64,000 bases of DNA from Leptolyngbya sp. PCC 7375 (GTDB lineage: Bacteria; Cyanobacteriota; Cyanobacteriia; Phormidesmidales; Phormidesmidaceae). Both the position numbers and the translations under genes were made by a program. Positions 25,588 to 34,113 of the stretch are shown here, in pieces (position 1 is the first letter of the stretch; the number at the start of each line of letters is the position of its first letter). The DNA lies in NCBI RefSeq assembly GCF_000316115.1, contig NZ_JH993797.1, forward strand, positions 4,884,486-4,948,485, read 5' to 3'. The notes beneath the pieces were generated by a model that worked only from the letters and a program-made list of their open reading frames with translations, did not search any database and was not told where the DNA came from.

Positions 25588-27282
25588 GGGTGCGGCTCTT
25601 TCTCTGTAAAGCATTAAGCAGTCAAGAATCTCTCCGGTTCGAGAAACTTATTGGCATGATTGCGTTTGAACTCTTGGACTTTGTGAAACTCCCAATAGGC
25701 CTCGAAATCATCACTGGCTCTGAGTGCGCGAATCCGCAGAACGGCTTCAGCACGATCTAAGCGCCAGCGGGCACCGGTGATCTCCATGCGGTCATTGACT
25801 AAATGCCTGCACGCGCCTTCAATCACACCTGAGGCAATGGGATACCCCCGATCTAAGTACTCGTCATACAACAAATACGGCCGATTTTTCAACAAATAAT
25901 CAGCGCACTTGTCAACGTTCTCTCGTGCTTTTGTGTCTAGATTTTGTAGGGTGGCGCTACGCCGAATACCGGCCGCCACATCACTGGCTTTACCTTGTAG
26001 AATGCGTAAGGCTCTCTCTTGGACCCAAGTCTCGGCCTCCTCACTACCAGATGAGAAGAAACAAAAAGCCGCTTTCCAAACATATTCGAGAACATGAATG
26101 AAATCGAGCACGATAGTCACCGTCACGTCTTGCTTTCGGGCCATGGCGTTGAGTGTGGCTAATTGATGGAGTTCACCATCTACCAGGACAACCCAGTCGC
26201 GTTGATGGTCCGGGTCTCGAGTCGAGGCTTCGACAAACGCATGTTCAATGACCGTTTTAGCGTCTTGCTCAACACTGGCCCACACTCGTTTGTCACTAAT
26301 CACTGGTCGCACGGGCGGGTCCCGTTGGTCACCGATGATATCGTCGGCTTGACGGGGGTATCGAGGCACATGATACACCGATGCGACTGTGGCCATTCGT
26401 TTACGCTGACGCTTTTGACCGGGACTTAAGCGAGTACGTTTTGACGGTGAGTCCTTGGCCTTTTGAGCGGCTTTGGCCGTGGCTTCTCGCAGATCTGATG
26501 GATGCATCACAATCCCCTTACCATCAGTGGTAATCACTAATAGCTCATCACTGGCAACTCGTCGGTCTATCGCCCGTTGAGCATAAAAGTCCTCAAAGTC
26601 TTGGGCCACTTTTACCGTCACCTCTTCACATTGGCGTTTACCAATCGCCCCCCCTGTCGTCGAGCTTATGGTCCGACTCGTTTCTGAAAACGATACTTTC
26701 GACGCTTCCACCGCGACTCGTTTTCGGAGTTCATCCGAGTATTTGTCCGGCGGCAAATTCAAGATCCCATCTGACGGGTACAGGGCACTGACCTCAGGTT
26801 TTTGGGTGCTGTATCCCACTCGGTTTAAGGTCACTTCCCCAAACAGCGTTTCGAGGTTCCGTTGGGTCTGTTTTCGACGATGGGGGCGGGTTTCTCCATC
26901 GCTACCGACGACCTCGCTTTGGTAGTCCTCTGATGCGTAACGCAAGTCGAGATGGCCTTGATATAACCGTCGCAAAAGTTCTGTGCCCGACTCATGGATA
27001 TAACGTTCTAGTTTTCCATGCTCCCAATTTTGGCTATCAGCTGAACTCAACCTATCGACGAGTTCATTAAACTGCGCTAACGCTGACTCAAAAAAGCTAA
27101 GACTTAGGTCTGTTGGCATGATTCGAATGGAGAGGATACAGGCACACGAGACAATTATTTTTTCGTCGAATCTATCTCTTTTTTGAGAGATAGATTGAAC
27201 TTTCAGACCCCTAAAATCTACCAAATTCTATTCAATAGACTTAATCTGCGTTGCAAACCTTTACCCTAAAAGAATCACACCC
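25588..27282 (-). mobile_element. Complete ISKra4-type insertion sequence with 9-bp target duplication
   Basis: Imperfect terminal repeats of about 28 bp (starting GGGTGCGGCTCTTT at 25588 and, on the other strand, GGGTGTGATTCTTT ending at 27282) bound a 1695-bp element. The 9-bp sequence AACTTAGAA flanks it directly on both sides (25579-25587 and 27283-27291), a perfect target-site duplication. The transposase gene fills it and its stop codon lies in the left terminal repeat. The element looks intact and recent. Confidence 0.85.
25614..27119 (-). CDS. ISKra4-family transposase
   Basis: A 501-residue DDE transposase from ATG 27119 (MPTDLSLSFF). Catalytic residues are visible in LLVITTDGKGIVM (first Asp), DWVVLVDGELHQL with IVLDFIHVLEYVW (second Asp region), and GVIEGACRHLVNDRMEITGARW (Glu). 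No frameshift or internal stop is present, so it is probably active. It fills the element bounded by the terminal repeats at 25588 and 27282. Confidence 0.85.
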   Translation of the reverse strand: MPTDLSLSFFESALAQFNELVDRLSSADSQNWEHGKLERYIHESGTELLRRLYQGHLDLRYASEDYQSEVVGSDGETRPHRRKQTQRNLETLFGEVTLNRVGYSTQKPEVSALYPSDGILNLPPDKYSDELRKRVAVEASKVSFSETSRTISSTTGGAIGKRQCEEVTVKVAQDFEDFYAQRAIDRRVASDELLVITTDGKGIVMHPSDLREATAKAAQKAKDSPSKRTRLSPGQKRQRKRMATVASVYHVPRYPRQADDIIGDQRDPPVRPVISDKRVWASVEQDAKTVIEHAFVEASTRDPDHQRDWVVLVDGELHQLATLNAMARKQDVTVTIVLDFIHVLEYVWKAAFCFFSSGSEEAETWVQERALRILQGKASDVAAGIRRSATLQNLDTKARENVDKCADYLLKNRPYLLYDEYLDRGYPIASGVIEGACRHLVNDRMEITGARWRLDRAEAVLRIRALRASDDFEAYWEFHKVQEFKRNHANKFLEPERFLTA

Positions 27283-27339
27283 AACTTAGAAACTTAGAAA
27301 GCTATAATCAGAGCAGCAGGCTTACATGTTTCTCGACAG

Positions 27340-27740
27340 ATGACATTACAAGAACTACAAAAACAAGTACTGCAACTATCTACTGGCGATCGCTGGCAGC
27401 TAGTCAAAGCTATTTTAGAATCGCTAAAACAGGAACCGTCATCTAGTTTGAAGCGAGGCAACTTATTGCGATTACGAGGTATTGCAAGGGTATGACCTCG
27501 ACACGATGTAGAGTGCTATAACGCTTATCCAGCAAGGGTTTCAGGAAGATTTGAGCGAAGAATAAATTTTCTCAGTTTCAGCGTGATGGAGATTGTAAGC
27601 TTCTTGTAGGGCTTAGGATTTCTGACTTTTTAATAGACATCTAATTGAGGTCATACCCTATTGCAAAAACTTCATCAGACTCAGAGAACAACGATTCTAG
27701 AGAAGATTACGTTGCATATTTAACTGAGAAATATCAGTAA
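27340..27740 (+). pseudogene. VapB-like antitoxin gene split by a MITE
   Basis: The 5' part (27340-27486) encodes 49 residues starting MTLQELQKQVLQLSTGDRWQ and ending KRGNLLRLRGIA. A 173-bp insert follows. The reading frame resumes at 27666 and encodes 24 residues ending EDYVAYLTEKYQ, with TAA at 27738-27740 overlapping the toxin ATG. Removing the insert and one copy of the ATTGCA duplication rebuilds an uninterrupted 73-residue antitoxin. With the MITE in place, translation ends at TGA 27493-27495, giving 51 residues with the dimerisation-type N-terminus only. Confidence 0.8.
27487..27659. mobile_element. MITE, 173 bp, 13-bp terminal repeats, 6-bp target duplication
   Basis: AGGGTATGACCTC (27487-27499) and its exact complement (27647-27659) form the ends. 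ATTGCA flanks both sides (27481-27486 and 27660-27665). Inside there is no transposase. Partial similarity of the ends continues for about 10 more bases. Confidence 0.85.
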
Positions 27741-28156
27741 TGCGAGTTCTGATTGACACCAATGTGGTTTTAGATCTTTTACAAGAACGCAAACCATTCG
27801 TAGACAACGCAGTGAACCTATTCACGCGGATGGATTCTGGAGAGATTGAAGGCTGTATTACAGCAACAACTATTACTAACATCTACTACATTATTCGCAA
27901 AATAGCTGGTAAAGCAGTAGCACAAGATGCCATCACTCAAGTTCTATCAGATCTAACAATCTGTGCGGTTGATCTGGCAGTACTTGAACAAGCTCTTGTA
28001 CTAAATTTTGAAGATTTTGAGGATGCCGTACAGTATGCCTGTGCACTAGCGTCTAACGTAGATGCAATGGTGACTCGTGACGCCTCTGGTTTTATAAATG
28101 CAGAGATTCCGGTGGTTTTACCAGAAAATCTTAATGCCATTAACTGTGAAGAATGA
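27740..28156 (+). CDS. VapC-like PIN-domain toxin
   Basis: A 138-residue PIN ribonuclease. Acidic residues lie in LIDTNVVLDLL (first Asp), in the central ATTITNIYYI segment, and in LNFEDFEDAVQYACAL; TRDASGF follows. The ATG overlaps the antitoxin stop (TAATG), the classic arrangement of a VapBC operon. The toxin frame is intact although its antitoxin is disrupted by a MITE. This implies either silent expression, a functional residual antitoxin, or a trans-acting antitoxin. Confidence 0.82.
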   Translation: MRVLIDTNVVLDLLQERKPFVDNAVNLFTRMDSGEIEGCITATTITNIYYIIRKIAGKAVAQDAITQVLSDLTICAVDLAVLEQALVLNFEDFEDAVQYACALASNVDAMVTRDASGFINAEIPVVLPENLNAINCEE

Positions 28157-28171
28157 AAAGTTCGCAGAAAC

Positions 28172-28202
28172 AAAGCCCGAAAGGTTTTATCTTTCGGGCT
28201 TT
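28172..28202 (+). terminator. Intrinsic terminator after the PIN toxin
   Basis: AAAGCCCGAAAG (28172-28183) pairs with CTTTCGGGCTTT (28191-28202) around a GTTTTAT loop, ending in a short T run. It is symmetric enough to serve both strands between the convergent genes. Confidence 0.8.
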
Positions 28203-28254
28203 AAGAAGTAACTAACAACCGATGAATAAATCAGTCGTTAATAATTGATCTTCT

Positions 28255-30303
28255 CTAGTTAACACGACAGTTCTGAACAATTGCCTGAGTAATTTGCTTC
28301 ACCTCAAGCGCCCACTCTTCATCATTCTGCACAGCTTTCTCAACACTCTCTAGAGCCTGATAAAACAATTGCCAACCAGCTTTCTCACGCTCATAGGTCT
28401 TTTGCAGGTCGCTAGGTTCACCCTGGATAAAGTCTAGACCTTCTTGCAGCTGGAATACACCTGTTTGGATAAACTCAGTTGCCTCGTCTGACTTACCTGC
28501 ATTAAACAGATTCGCTACTTTGAGAGAGAATCTCAACATCGCCACTGTGATGGGAAAGTGAGAGACAAAACAACCTGTAAATGGAGCAATATCTGCCTTA
28601 ATACTTTCTGTCGCTTCGGGTAGCGCCTCAGCATATTTGGAGAACAACAGAATCCGTAGATAATCTCCTACCTGCTTACCCACCTTAGCCATGGCAATGG
28701 CTTCTTGGGCAAAACCTTCTTTGTCGTGGCGCATAATTAAACCAGAGGCATGGGCATACCCCAGGTTGGGTTGCTGACCATGGGCCGACAGAATGTAAGC
28801 CTGGTCTTCTGCACGACCAATAAAGCTAGGTGTAAATGTGCGATAACGGCGTAGAGTGTCTACCAATATCCCGTTGGTACCACCGGTCACGTGAATCCGC
28901 TGGATGGCTTTCGTCTCTCCATCAAAGTCAGTGCCCGCTTCATAGCGAGTCATCATTTCTGCCTCTGTGGATAGCGCCTGGGGCAGTTTGCTAAAGAACA
29001 CATACTCATCAGGAGCTAGCTTAGTTTCTGGAACTGTCACATCAGGTGTAAACACACCCTTGTGAATATCCTTCTGGTTAACCAATGCGCCAGCAATCAT
29101 GCCTAGCTCAATGGGCTGACCGGTAGAATCTTTGCCAGTCGCACCCCAGAGAGGTGTCTTTAGATGGCCAAAGGCAGTTGCACCAGTCTGCTCTAGCAGC
29201 TCAGCCTGGGGAAAGACCTGATCCAGGTCAATCTTGAATGTTGCTTTAATCTCAGGATCGACTAACACATTCCAAAGCGCGACAATCGCCTTTAGGAAGC
29301 TGTAATGGCGACCATAACGACCATCTACACCAAAGACAGCTAACATTTCTTTGGCATCTTCACTAGAAGAGGATTTCTCCAAGATAGGTAGCAAAACCTT
29401 CTCAATTAGCTTGTTGGTATCTGTCTCAGTGAAGGCAAAAATATTCAGCTGATCTAATGGTTCACTGGCCGCTAACACCTGCTTTAGATAGCTCTTGCCC
29501 AATGTTTGCAAACGCTCATGGGTGACTGACACTGACAACACACAGTTGACTTTGTCAGTACTGCCTGATTGCTCGTTCTCGTATGCAACCGCATGGTTCA
29601 GGTGCTTGAGACCATACAGGATTTCGTTACTTTCAGCCGCGACACCGATAGGAATGGGATGGTCATACCAGTACAGCTGAGGATCGTCCGCAGCATCCGC
29701 TAACTCAGATTGAAAGTCAGTATCAAAGGCGGACAAGTCTGCTGAGCCCAGAGGCATTGTCAGCAGAGCGTTAGAGGTGAAGAGTACCTGCTTGGCAGGA
29801 TTCTCAATTGGATTGGGGTTGAGCTGATCAATTGAAACTGTACGCTTTTCACGCAATGCGGTAACTTGCTCAGCTTCTCTTTCCCAAATGCCAGTACCTT
29901 CGGGAAACAGTACAGACCAAACTGTATTAGCGGCAGCAACTGTATCATCAGCAACACCGTCCAGGGTGGTGGCCACATACTCCAATTTGGACTTTAGATC
30001 AGCATCTTTCTCGCAAACTTGCTCTAATTCTTGAGCCATCAGCTGAGCACTTTGGATGTAAAACTTAGCGGCTTTACCCCACTCTGGTGACGTGGATAAT
30101 TTCTCTAGATAAGTTTGAGCGTTAGAAAAGCTGGGGTGGGTCTCACCAGCCAAAACCATAAGAAATGCTGCGTTAAGACTTTGCAATGACGCTGTTGCAT
30201 CTTGCCCATCCGCTACGCTAGTTAGTTCTAAAGGCAAAATCGCTGCAGTCCCAGAACTTGAGGGCTGGGTTAGAAAATTCAGAATAGGATTGAGGGCTGT
30301 CAT
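28255..30303 (-). CDS. Large protein of unknown function (682 aa)
   Basis: From ATG 30303 (MTALNPILNFLTQPSSSG) this is a 682-residue soluble-looking protein with no signal peptide or membrane segment. Distinctive segments are YWYDHPIPIGVAAESNEILY, HVTGGTNGILVDTLRRYRTF and SFIGRAEDQAYILS, reminiscent of nucleotide-sugar enzymes, but I cannot place it in a family. The C-terminal 150 residues are helical. The frame runs up to 30525, but that extension overlaps a dispersed repeat and is rejected as the start. It is convergent with the VapC toxin. Confidence 0.7.
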   Translation of the reverse strand: MTALNPILNFLTQPSSSGTAAILPLELTSVADGQDATASLQSLNAAFLMVLAGETHPSFSNAQTYLEKLSTSPEWGKAAKFYIQSAQLMAQELEQVCEKDADLKSKLEYVATTLDGVADDTVAAANTVWSVLFPEGTGIWEREAEQVTALREKRTVSIDQLNPNPIENPAKQVLFTSNALLTMPLGSADLSAFDTDFQSELADAADDPQLYWYDHPIPIGVAAESNEILYGLKHLNHAVAYENEQSGSTDKVNCVLSVSVTHERLQTLGKSYLKQVLAASEPLDQLNIFAFTETDTNKLIEKVLLPILEKSSSSEDAKEMLAVFGVDGRYGRHYSFLKAIVALWNVLVDPEIKATFKIDLDQVFPQAELLEQTGATAFGHLKTPLWGATGKDSTGQPIELGMIAGALVNQKDIHKGVFTPDVTVPETKLAPDEYVFFSKLPQALSTEAEMMTRYEAGTDFDGETKAIQRIHVTGGTNGILVDTLRRYRTFTPSFIGRAEDQAYILSAHGQQPNLGYAHASGLIMRHDKEGFAQEAIAMAKVGKQVGDYLRILLFSKYAEALPEATESIKADIAPFTGCFVSHFPITVAMLRFSLKVANLFNAGKSDEATEFIQTGVFQLQEGLDFIQGEPSDLQKTYEREKAGWQLFYQALESVEKAVQNDEEWALEVKQITQAIVQNCRVN

Positions 30304-30481
30304 ACGTTTAAAAAAACCGTTTATGGGACAACTCAAACGAAGTAAATGGGATACACCCCATACAGTTTTATGCGAATCTGCCCTTGAATATGGTGATGCG
30401 GACTTCAAATTAAGTCGAAGTTCTGCTGAAGTTTTTGGCGAACACTCAAAATTGTGATGAAAAATTTTCGGCCCACACAAA

Positions 30482-30514
30482 ATGGGGTAGGCACAAGGCA
30501 CTACCCCTACGTGA
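30482..30514. repeat. Copy of dispersed repeat GGCACAAGGCACTACCCCTACG
   Basis: GGGGTAGGCACAAGGCACTA then CCCCTACG, identical over about 27 bp to the copy at 8766-8792. It lies between the unknown 682-residue gene and perR. Confidence 0.65.
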
Positions 30515-30578
30515 TCCAACATCATTTTTTATACATTCAGGTGCCTATGGGCATGGCTAGGCCGTTGCAATGGGCGAT

Positions 30579-30995
30579 CTAATCGCAGCGATCGCAAACC
30601 CCATACACGGTCACTTCATAGTTATCCACGGTCAATCCAGGACGCAGCTGCGCCGTATCCAAACACTGAAACGTTTCCCATGGGATATCTTCGATGGAGC
30701 CACACACCTTGCAGCGAAAATGGTGATGCTGGCCCACATTGGCATCGTAACGGCATACACCTTCTTCCAGCAGCACCTCGCGTACCAGGCCGACATCCCG
30801 TAATGCCTGCAGCGAACTATATATAGTTGCCTGGGAAGACCGGGGCACATCCTTATTAACATCGCTCAGGATCTGCTCAGCTGTTGGATGGTCCTCACGA
30901 GAAAGCAGGTTGGAATAGACTGCAAATCGCTGAGGGGTAACCCGCAGATGCTTAGATTTGAGGACTTTTACAATTTCTTCCGTCTGCAAAGACAT
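30579..30995 (-). CDS. perR: Fur-family peroxide-responsive regulator, PerR-like
   Basis: A 138-residue Fur-family repressor. The winged helix (LRVTPQRFAVYSNLL, SSQATIYSSLQALRDVGLV) is followed by the metal site HHHFRCKVCG (His90-92, Cys95/98) and a second structural zinc pair CDRC (134-137). The type II peroxiredoxin gene is divergent 318 bp away, and peroxiredoxins are classic PerR targets, so PerR is favoured over Fur or Zur. Cyanobacterial PerR senses H2O2 through metal-catalysed oxidation of its metal-binding histidines. Confidence 0.82.
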   Translation of the reverse strand: MSLQTEEIVKVLKSKHLRVTPQRFAVYSNLLSREDHPTAEQILSDVNKDVPRSSQATIYSSLQALRDVGLVREVLLEEGVCRYDANVGQHHHFRCKVCGSIEDIPWETFQCLDTAQLRPGLTVDNYEVTVYGVCDRCD

Positions 30996-31173
30996 CGCCG
31001 ATTAAATCTAGAGAGAATGTGAATGGAGTTTCACACACAAAAGCATTAGAGCATACAAGATATAGACATGTATGAAGCTGATAGTGCGAACAAAGTAGTA
31101 CCATCTTAGCATTCACATTATCTAACAGCTACTTCTAAATTTGAATGATTTCCAATGTTGACATTTTTTAAGA

Positions 31174-31188
31174 TAAGAATTATTCTGA
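31174..31188. promoter_or_regulatory. Candidate PerR/Fur box
   Basis: TAAGAATTATTCTGA is a 7-1-7 inverted repeat with one mismatch, resembling the PerR/Fur consensus TTATAATNATTATAA. It lies in the 318-bp region between divergent perR and the peroxiredoxin gene, 126 bp before the peroxiredoxin ATG. Confidence 0.45.
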
Positions 31189-31313
31189 TTTAGGAAGCGA
31201 CCGCTCAATGAAATCTGTAAGTCTGTCGTTCGTTCAGTTTGAGCTTTGCTGACAAACAGACGGTACGTTTTCAGGTACTGATCCACCTAACAATTAATCT
31301 ACAGGAAATTATC

Positions 31314-31886
31314 ATGGCTGTTATTGAGAAAGTGCCCAGCGTTGTTTTTAAGACTCGCGTTCGTGATGAGTCCGTTGAAGGCCCTAACCCCTACCGCTGG
31401 CAAGATACTACTACCCAAGATATTTTCGCTGGTAAGAAAGTCGTTGTTTTCTCCCTTCCTGGTGCGTTCACGCCCACTTGCTCCTCTAACCACTTACCCC
31501 GTTATGAAGAGTTAGCTGATGAAATGAAGGCTCTGGGTGTTGATGATATCTACTGTCTCTCCGTTAACGATGCCTTCGTTATGTTCCAGTGGGGCAAGCA
31601 ACAGGGGGCTCAGAACGTGAAGCTATTACCCGATGGTAACGGCGAATTCAGCCGCAAGATGGGTATGTTGGTAGACAAGTCTAACCTGGGTTTTGGCATG
31701 CGCTCTTGGCGCTACTCCATGGTTGTTAACGATATGGCCATCGAGAAGCTATTTGCTGAGCCTGATTTTGGTGACAACTGTCCCACTGACCCCTTCGAGG
31801 TATCTGACGCTGACACTATGCTGGCTTACCTCAAGGGTGCTGCTGCTCCTGGTGTATCTGCCCCCCGTAAAGAGTTTGTTGGCTAA
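31314..31886 (+). CDS. Type II (Prx5-like) peroxiredoxin
   Basis: A 190-residue peroxiredoxin. The peroxidatic site is PGAFTPTCSSNHLP with Cys56 and Thr53, typical of the PrxII/Prx5 class; further cysteines lie at about 81 (IYCLSV) and 160 (DNCPTDP). It reduces H2O2 and alkyl peroxides using thioredoxin or glutathione/glutaredoxin. ATG 31314 follows ACAGGAAATTATC, a good ribosome-binding site, so the longer frame from 31239 is rejected. Divergent from perR, which probably controls it. Confidence 0.9.
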   Translation: MAVIEKVPSVVFKTRVRDESVEGPNPYRWQDTTTQDIFAGKKVVVFSLPGAFTPTCSSNHLPRYEELADEMKALGVDDIYCLSVNDAFVMFQWGKQQGAQNVKLLPDGNGEFSRKMGMLVDKSNLGFGMRSWRYSMVVNDMAIEKLFAEPDFGDNCPTDPFEVSDADTMLAYLKGAAAPGVSAPRKEFVG

Positions 31887-31967
31887 GCCCCATCAAAATT
31901 AAATCCTGTAGGGACTGAGTCTTGTGCGTTCGATTGGGCTCACGCCGAAGTCCGGCCCTGCAACACT

Positions 31968-32009
31968 AGACGGCAAAGAAGGCTAATGGTAATGTCTTCT
32001 TTGCCGTCT
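31968..32009 (+). terminator. Hairpin terminator after the peroxiredoxin gene
   Basis: A perfect 14-bp stem, AGACGGCAAAGAAG (31968-31981) with CTTCTTTGCCGTCT (31996-32009), lies about 80 bp past the stop. There is no T tract. Confidence 0.6.
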
Positions 32010-32124
32010 GTATCTCTAGGTACTCAAGGTGTTCTCATTTCTTGAGATAAACACCCATGGAGTTATCCATATTTGCTACCAACAGACTCATCCCCAACAC
32101 CCGCTTAGGGCAGGTTAGAAAACA

Positions 32125-33123
32125 ATGAAACTATCTAGTGCAAATATTGAAAATCATCTTGACACCCTCTATGACGCGATTGTTGTCGGTGGTGGTATGG
32201 GAGGCCTATCAGCCGCTATTTATTTGGCACGCTACGGTCTGAAATGTCTTGTTATTGAAAAAGGCAAGGGGCGTTCCCTATGGATGCAAGATACTCGTAA
32301 CTACCTAGGCTTAGACCCTAGCACTCCGGGGCGAGATATCCTTACCCATGGTGCAAAGCAGGCTATGGATTGGGGCGCTGATCACCTACGAGCATTTGTA
32401 GAAGATGTGACTGACGAAGGGGATACCTTTGCGGTCAAGGTGAAGATCGGCAAGAAAAACGTCAAGTACTATACGCTTCGCAGTAAGTATTTGATTGCAG
32501 CCTCTGGCGTCATTGACGTCTTGCCTGAGTTAGACGATATGCAAAATGTCTACGATTATGCGGGCTACACGCTGCACGTTTGCATGATCTGTGACGGCTT
32601 TGATATGTGGGACCAGAAAGCGGTAGTCATGGTCAGCCGCGAATCTCAAATTAATGTGGCCTTTGTGCTGAACTGGTTCACACCTTATATTTCTGTGCTC
32701 ACTAATGGTTTCACCGTGGGTCCTGAAATGAAGCAAAAGTTAGCAGACCATGGCTATCCTCTCTATGAAGCACCCATTGCTCGTGTTTTGGGCGAGAACC
32801 ACAAGATGAGCGGTGTGGAACTCAAGGACGGCACCATTGTGGAAGCGACCACAGGGCTGATTAATATGGGGTCGATTTATCATAATCATTATCTCAAAGG
32901 AATTGAGGGTCTGACCTGGGATGGTGAAAACTTGGTGACTAATGGTATGGCTCAAACGACGCACGATCGTATTTTTGCCGTGGGCGATTTGAAGCAGGGG
33001 CTGAACCAGGTATCGGTGGCTGTCGCCGACGGTACATTGGCGGCAACCCAGATCTGGCGATATATTCGCCGCGCGAGTGCACCACGGAAGTGGGAAGCAA
33101 ATCTGATGTCAGTATCAGTTTAG
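32125..33123 (+). CDS. Thioredoxin-reductase-like FAD disulfide oxidoreductase (DDOR-like)
   Basis: A 332-residue flavoprotein with the FAD-binding AIVVGGGMGGLSAAIYLARYG, the redox CMICDG motif (Cys153 and Cys156), and the C-terminal FAD motif IFAVGDLKQGLNQVSVAVADGTLAA. The second nucleotide site reads VVMVSRESQINVAF without a GGGxSA/HRRxxxRA NADPH signature. That combination fits the cyanobacterial TrxR-like enzymes called DDOR (diflavin-linked disulfide oxidoreductase) rather than NADPH thioredoxin reductase. Close to the peroxiredoxin, so a redox-stress role is plausible. Confidence 0.75.
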   Translation: MKLSSANIENHLDTLYDAIVVGGGMGGLSAAIYLARYGLKCLVIEKGKGRSLWMQDTRNYLGLDPSTPGRDILTHGAKQAMDWGADHLRAFVEDVTDEGDTFAVKVKIGKKNVKYYTLRSKYLIAASGVIDVLPELDDMQNVYDYAGYTLHVCMICDGFDMWDQKAVVMVSRESQINVAFVLNWFTPYISVLTNGFTVGPEMKQKLADHGYPLYEAPIARVLGENHKMSGVELKDGTIVEATTGLINMGSIYHNHYLKGIEGLTWDGENLVTNGMAQTTHDRIFAVGDLKQGLNQVSVAVADGTLAATQIWRYIRRASAPRKWEANLMSVSV

Positions 33124-33234
33124 ATCCTTGTCTAAAAGACCATTAATACGTCCCCATGGGAGAGACGGGGCCATCAAGTGTTAAGCTTCTGAATCGGTCT
33201 ATCCTGACTATTGGGCCCGTTTACTTATTCGCTT

Positions 33235-34113
33235 ATGCCGTGGATCCGTATTGCTAGTGGTGGAGTTGCGATCGCAATTGCCCTACTGATGATCATCTTA
33301 GGAGGGTGGTATTTCACAATCGCGTTCGGCATTATCGTCTACCTAGGCCAGCTAGAGGTCTTTGCCCTGACCAAAGCCAAAGGTATTAACGCGGCTGTTA
33401 AAACCACCCTGATTGTCAGTCAGGTGCTGTTGATGTCAGCCCACATCGCCCCACCCCTCACGGATGCGATTTTATCCTTGGCAGGCACGTGCATCTGTTT
33501 TTACGTGCTATTTCAGCCCAAGTTTGCCACCATTGCTGACGTGGCAGCGTCTATTTTAGGCTTGTTTTACGGCGGCTATTTACCCAGCTACTGGATCCGT
33601 CTACGGGACTGGGGAAGTGATTTAACGAATTTACCCCTGGGTGGCTATTGGCCCACCGATTGGCATTTAGAGAGCTTACCCATTGGTTTGGTGCATACCT
33701 TCTTAGCCTTTGCCTGCATTTGGGCGGCTGATATTGGTGCCTATGCAGCTGGCCGCACCTTTGGTCGCACTCCCCTGACCAACATTAGTCCTAAGAAGAC
33801 TGTTGAGGGAGCCTTTTGCGGCATTAGCGGTAGCCTATTCGTAGGTTGCACTGGAGCCTGGCTGATGCAGTGGCCCCTGTGGTGGATAACCGGCCCTGCC
33901 TTTGGCACCATGATCGGTGTGTCTAGCCTTTTGGGCGATTTGACCGAATCTTTGATGAAGCGCGATGCTGGTGTTAAGGACTCAGGTACCTTAATTCCAG
34001 GCCACGGAGGCATTCTAGACCGCACGGATAGTTATGTCTTTACCGCACCGCTAGTGTTTTATTTCATCACCATGTTGTTGCCTAGTTTGCCTGGTGTGTG
34101 GCCAGGTAGCTAG
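33235..34113 (+). CDS. cdsA: Phosphatidate cytidylyltransferase
   Basis: A 292-residue integral membrane enzyme making CDP-diacylglycerol from phosphatidic acid and CTP. About eight hydrophobic segments are followed by the CDS signature SLLGDLTESLMKRDAGVKDSGTLIPGHGGILDRTDS near the C-terminus. ATG 33235 (MPWIRIASG) is preferred to TTG 33211. It is convergent with the DUF2993 gene, overlapping it by 4 bp. Confidence 0.93.
   Translation: MPWIRIASGGVAIAIALLMIILGGWYFTIAFGIIVYLGQLEVFALTKAKGINAAVKTTLIVSQVLLMSAHIAPPLTDAILSLAGTCICFYVLFQPKFATIADVAASILGLFYGGYLPSYWIRLRDWGSDLTNLPLGGYWPTDWHLESLPIGLVHTFLAFACIWAADIGAYAAGRTFGRTPLTNISPKKTVEGAFCGISGSLFVGCTGAWLMQWPLWWITGPAFGTMIGVSSLLGDLTESLMKRDAGVKDSGTLIPGHGGILDRTDSYVFTAPLVFYFITMLLPSLPGVWPGS

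Noticed and set aside
26163..26925. Plus-strand frames inside the ISKra4 transposase (26163-26429, 26668-26925)
   Set aside because: Antisense shadows of the intact transposase.
30304..30525. N-terminal extension of the 682-residue protein
   Set aside because: The extension is Cys/His/Ser-rich without pattern and overlaps a dispersed non-coding repeat; ATG 30303 is preferred.
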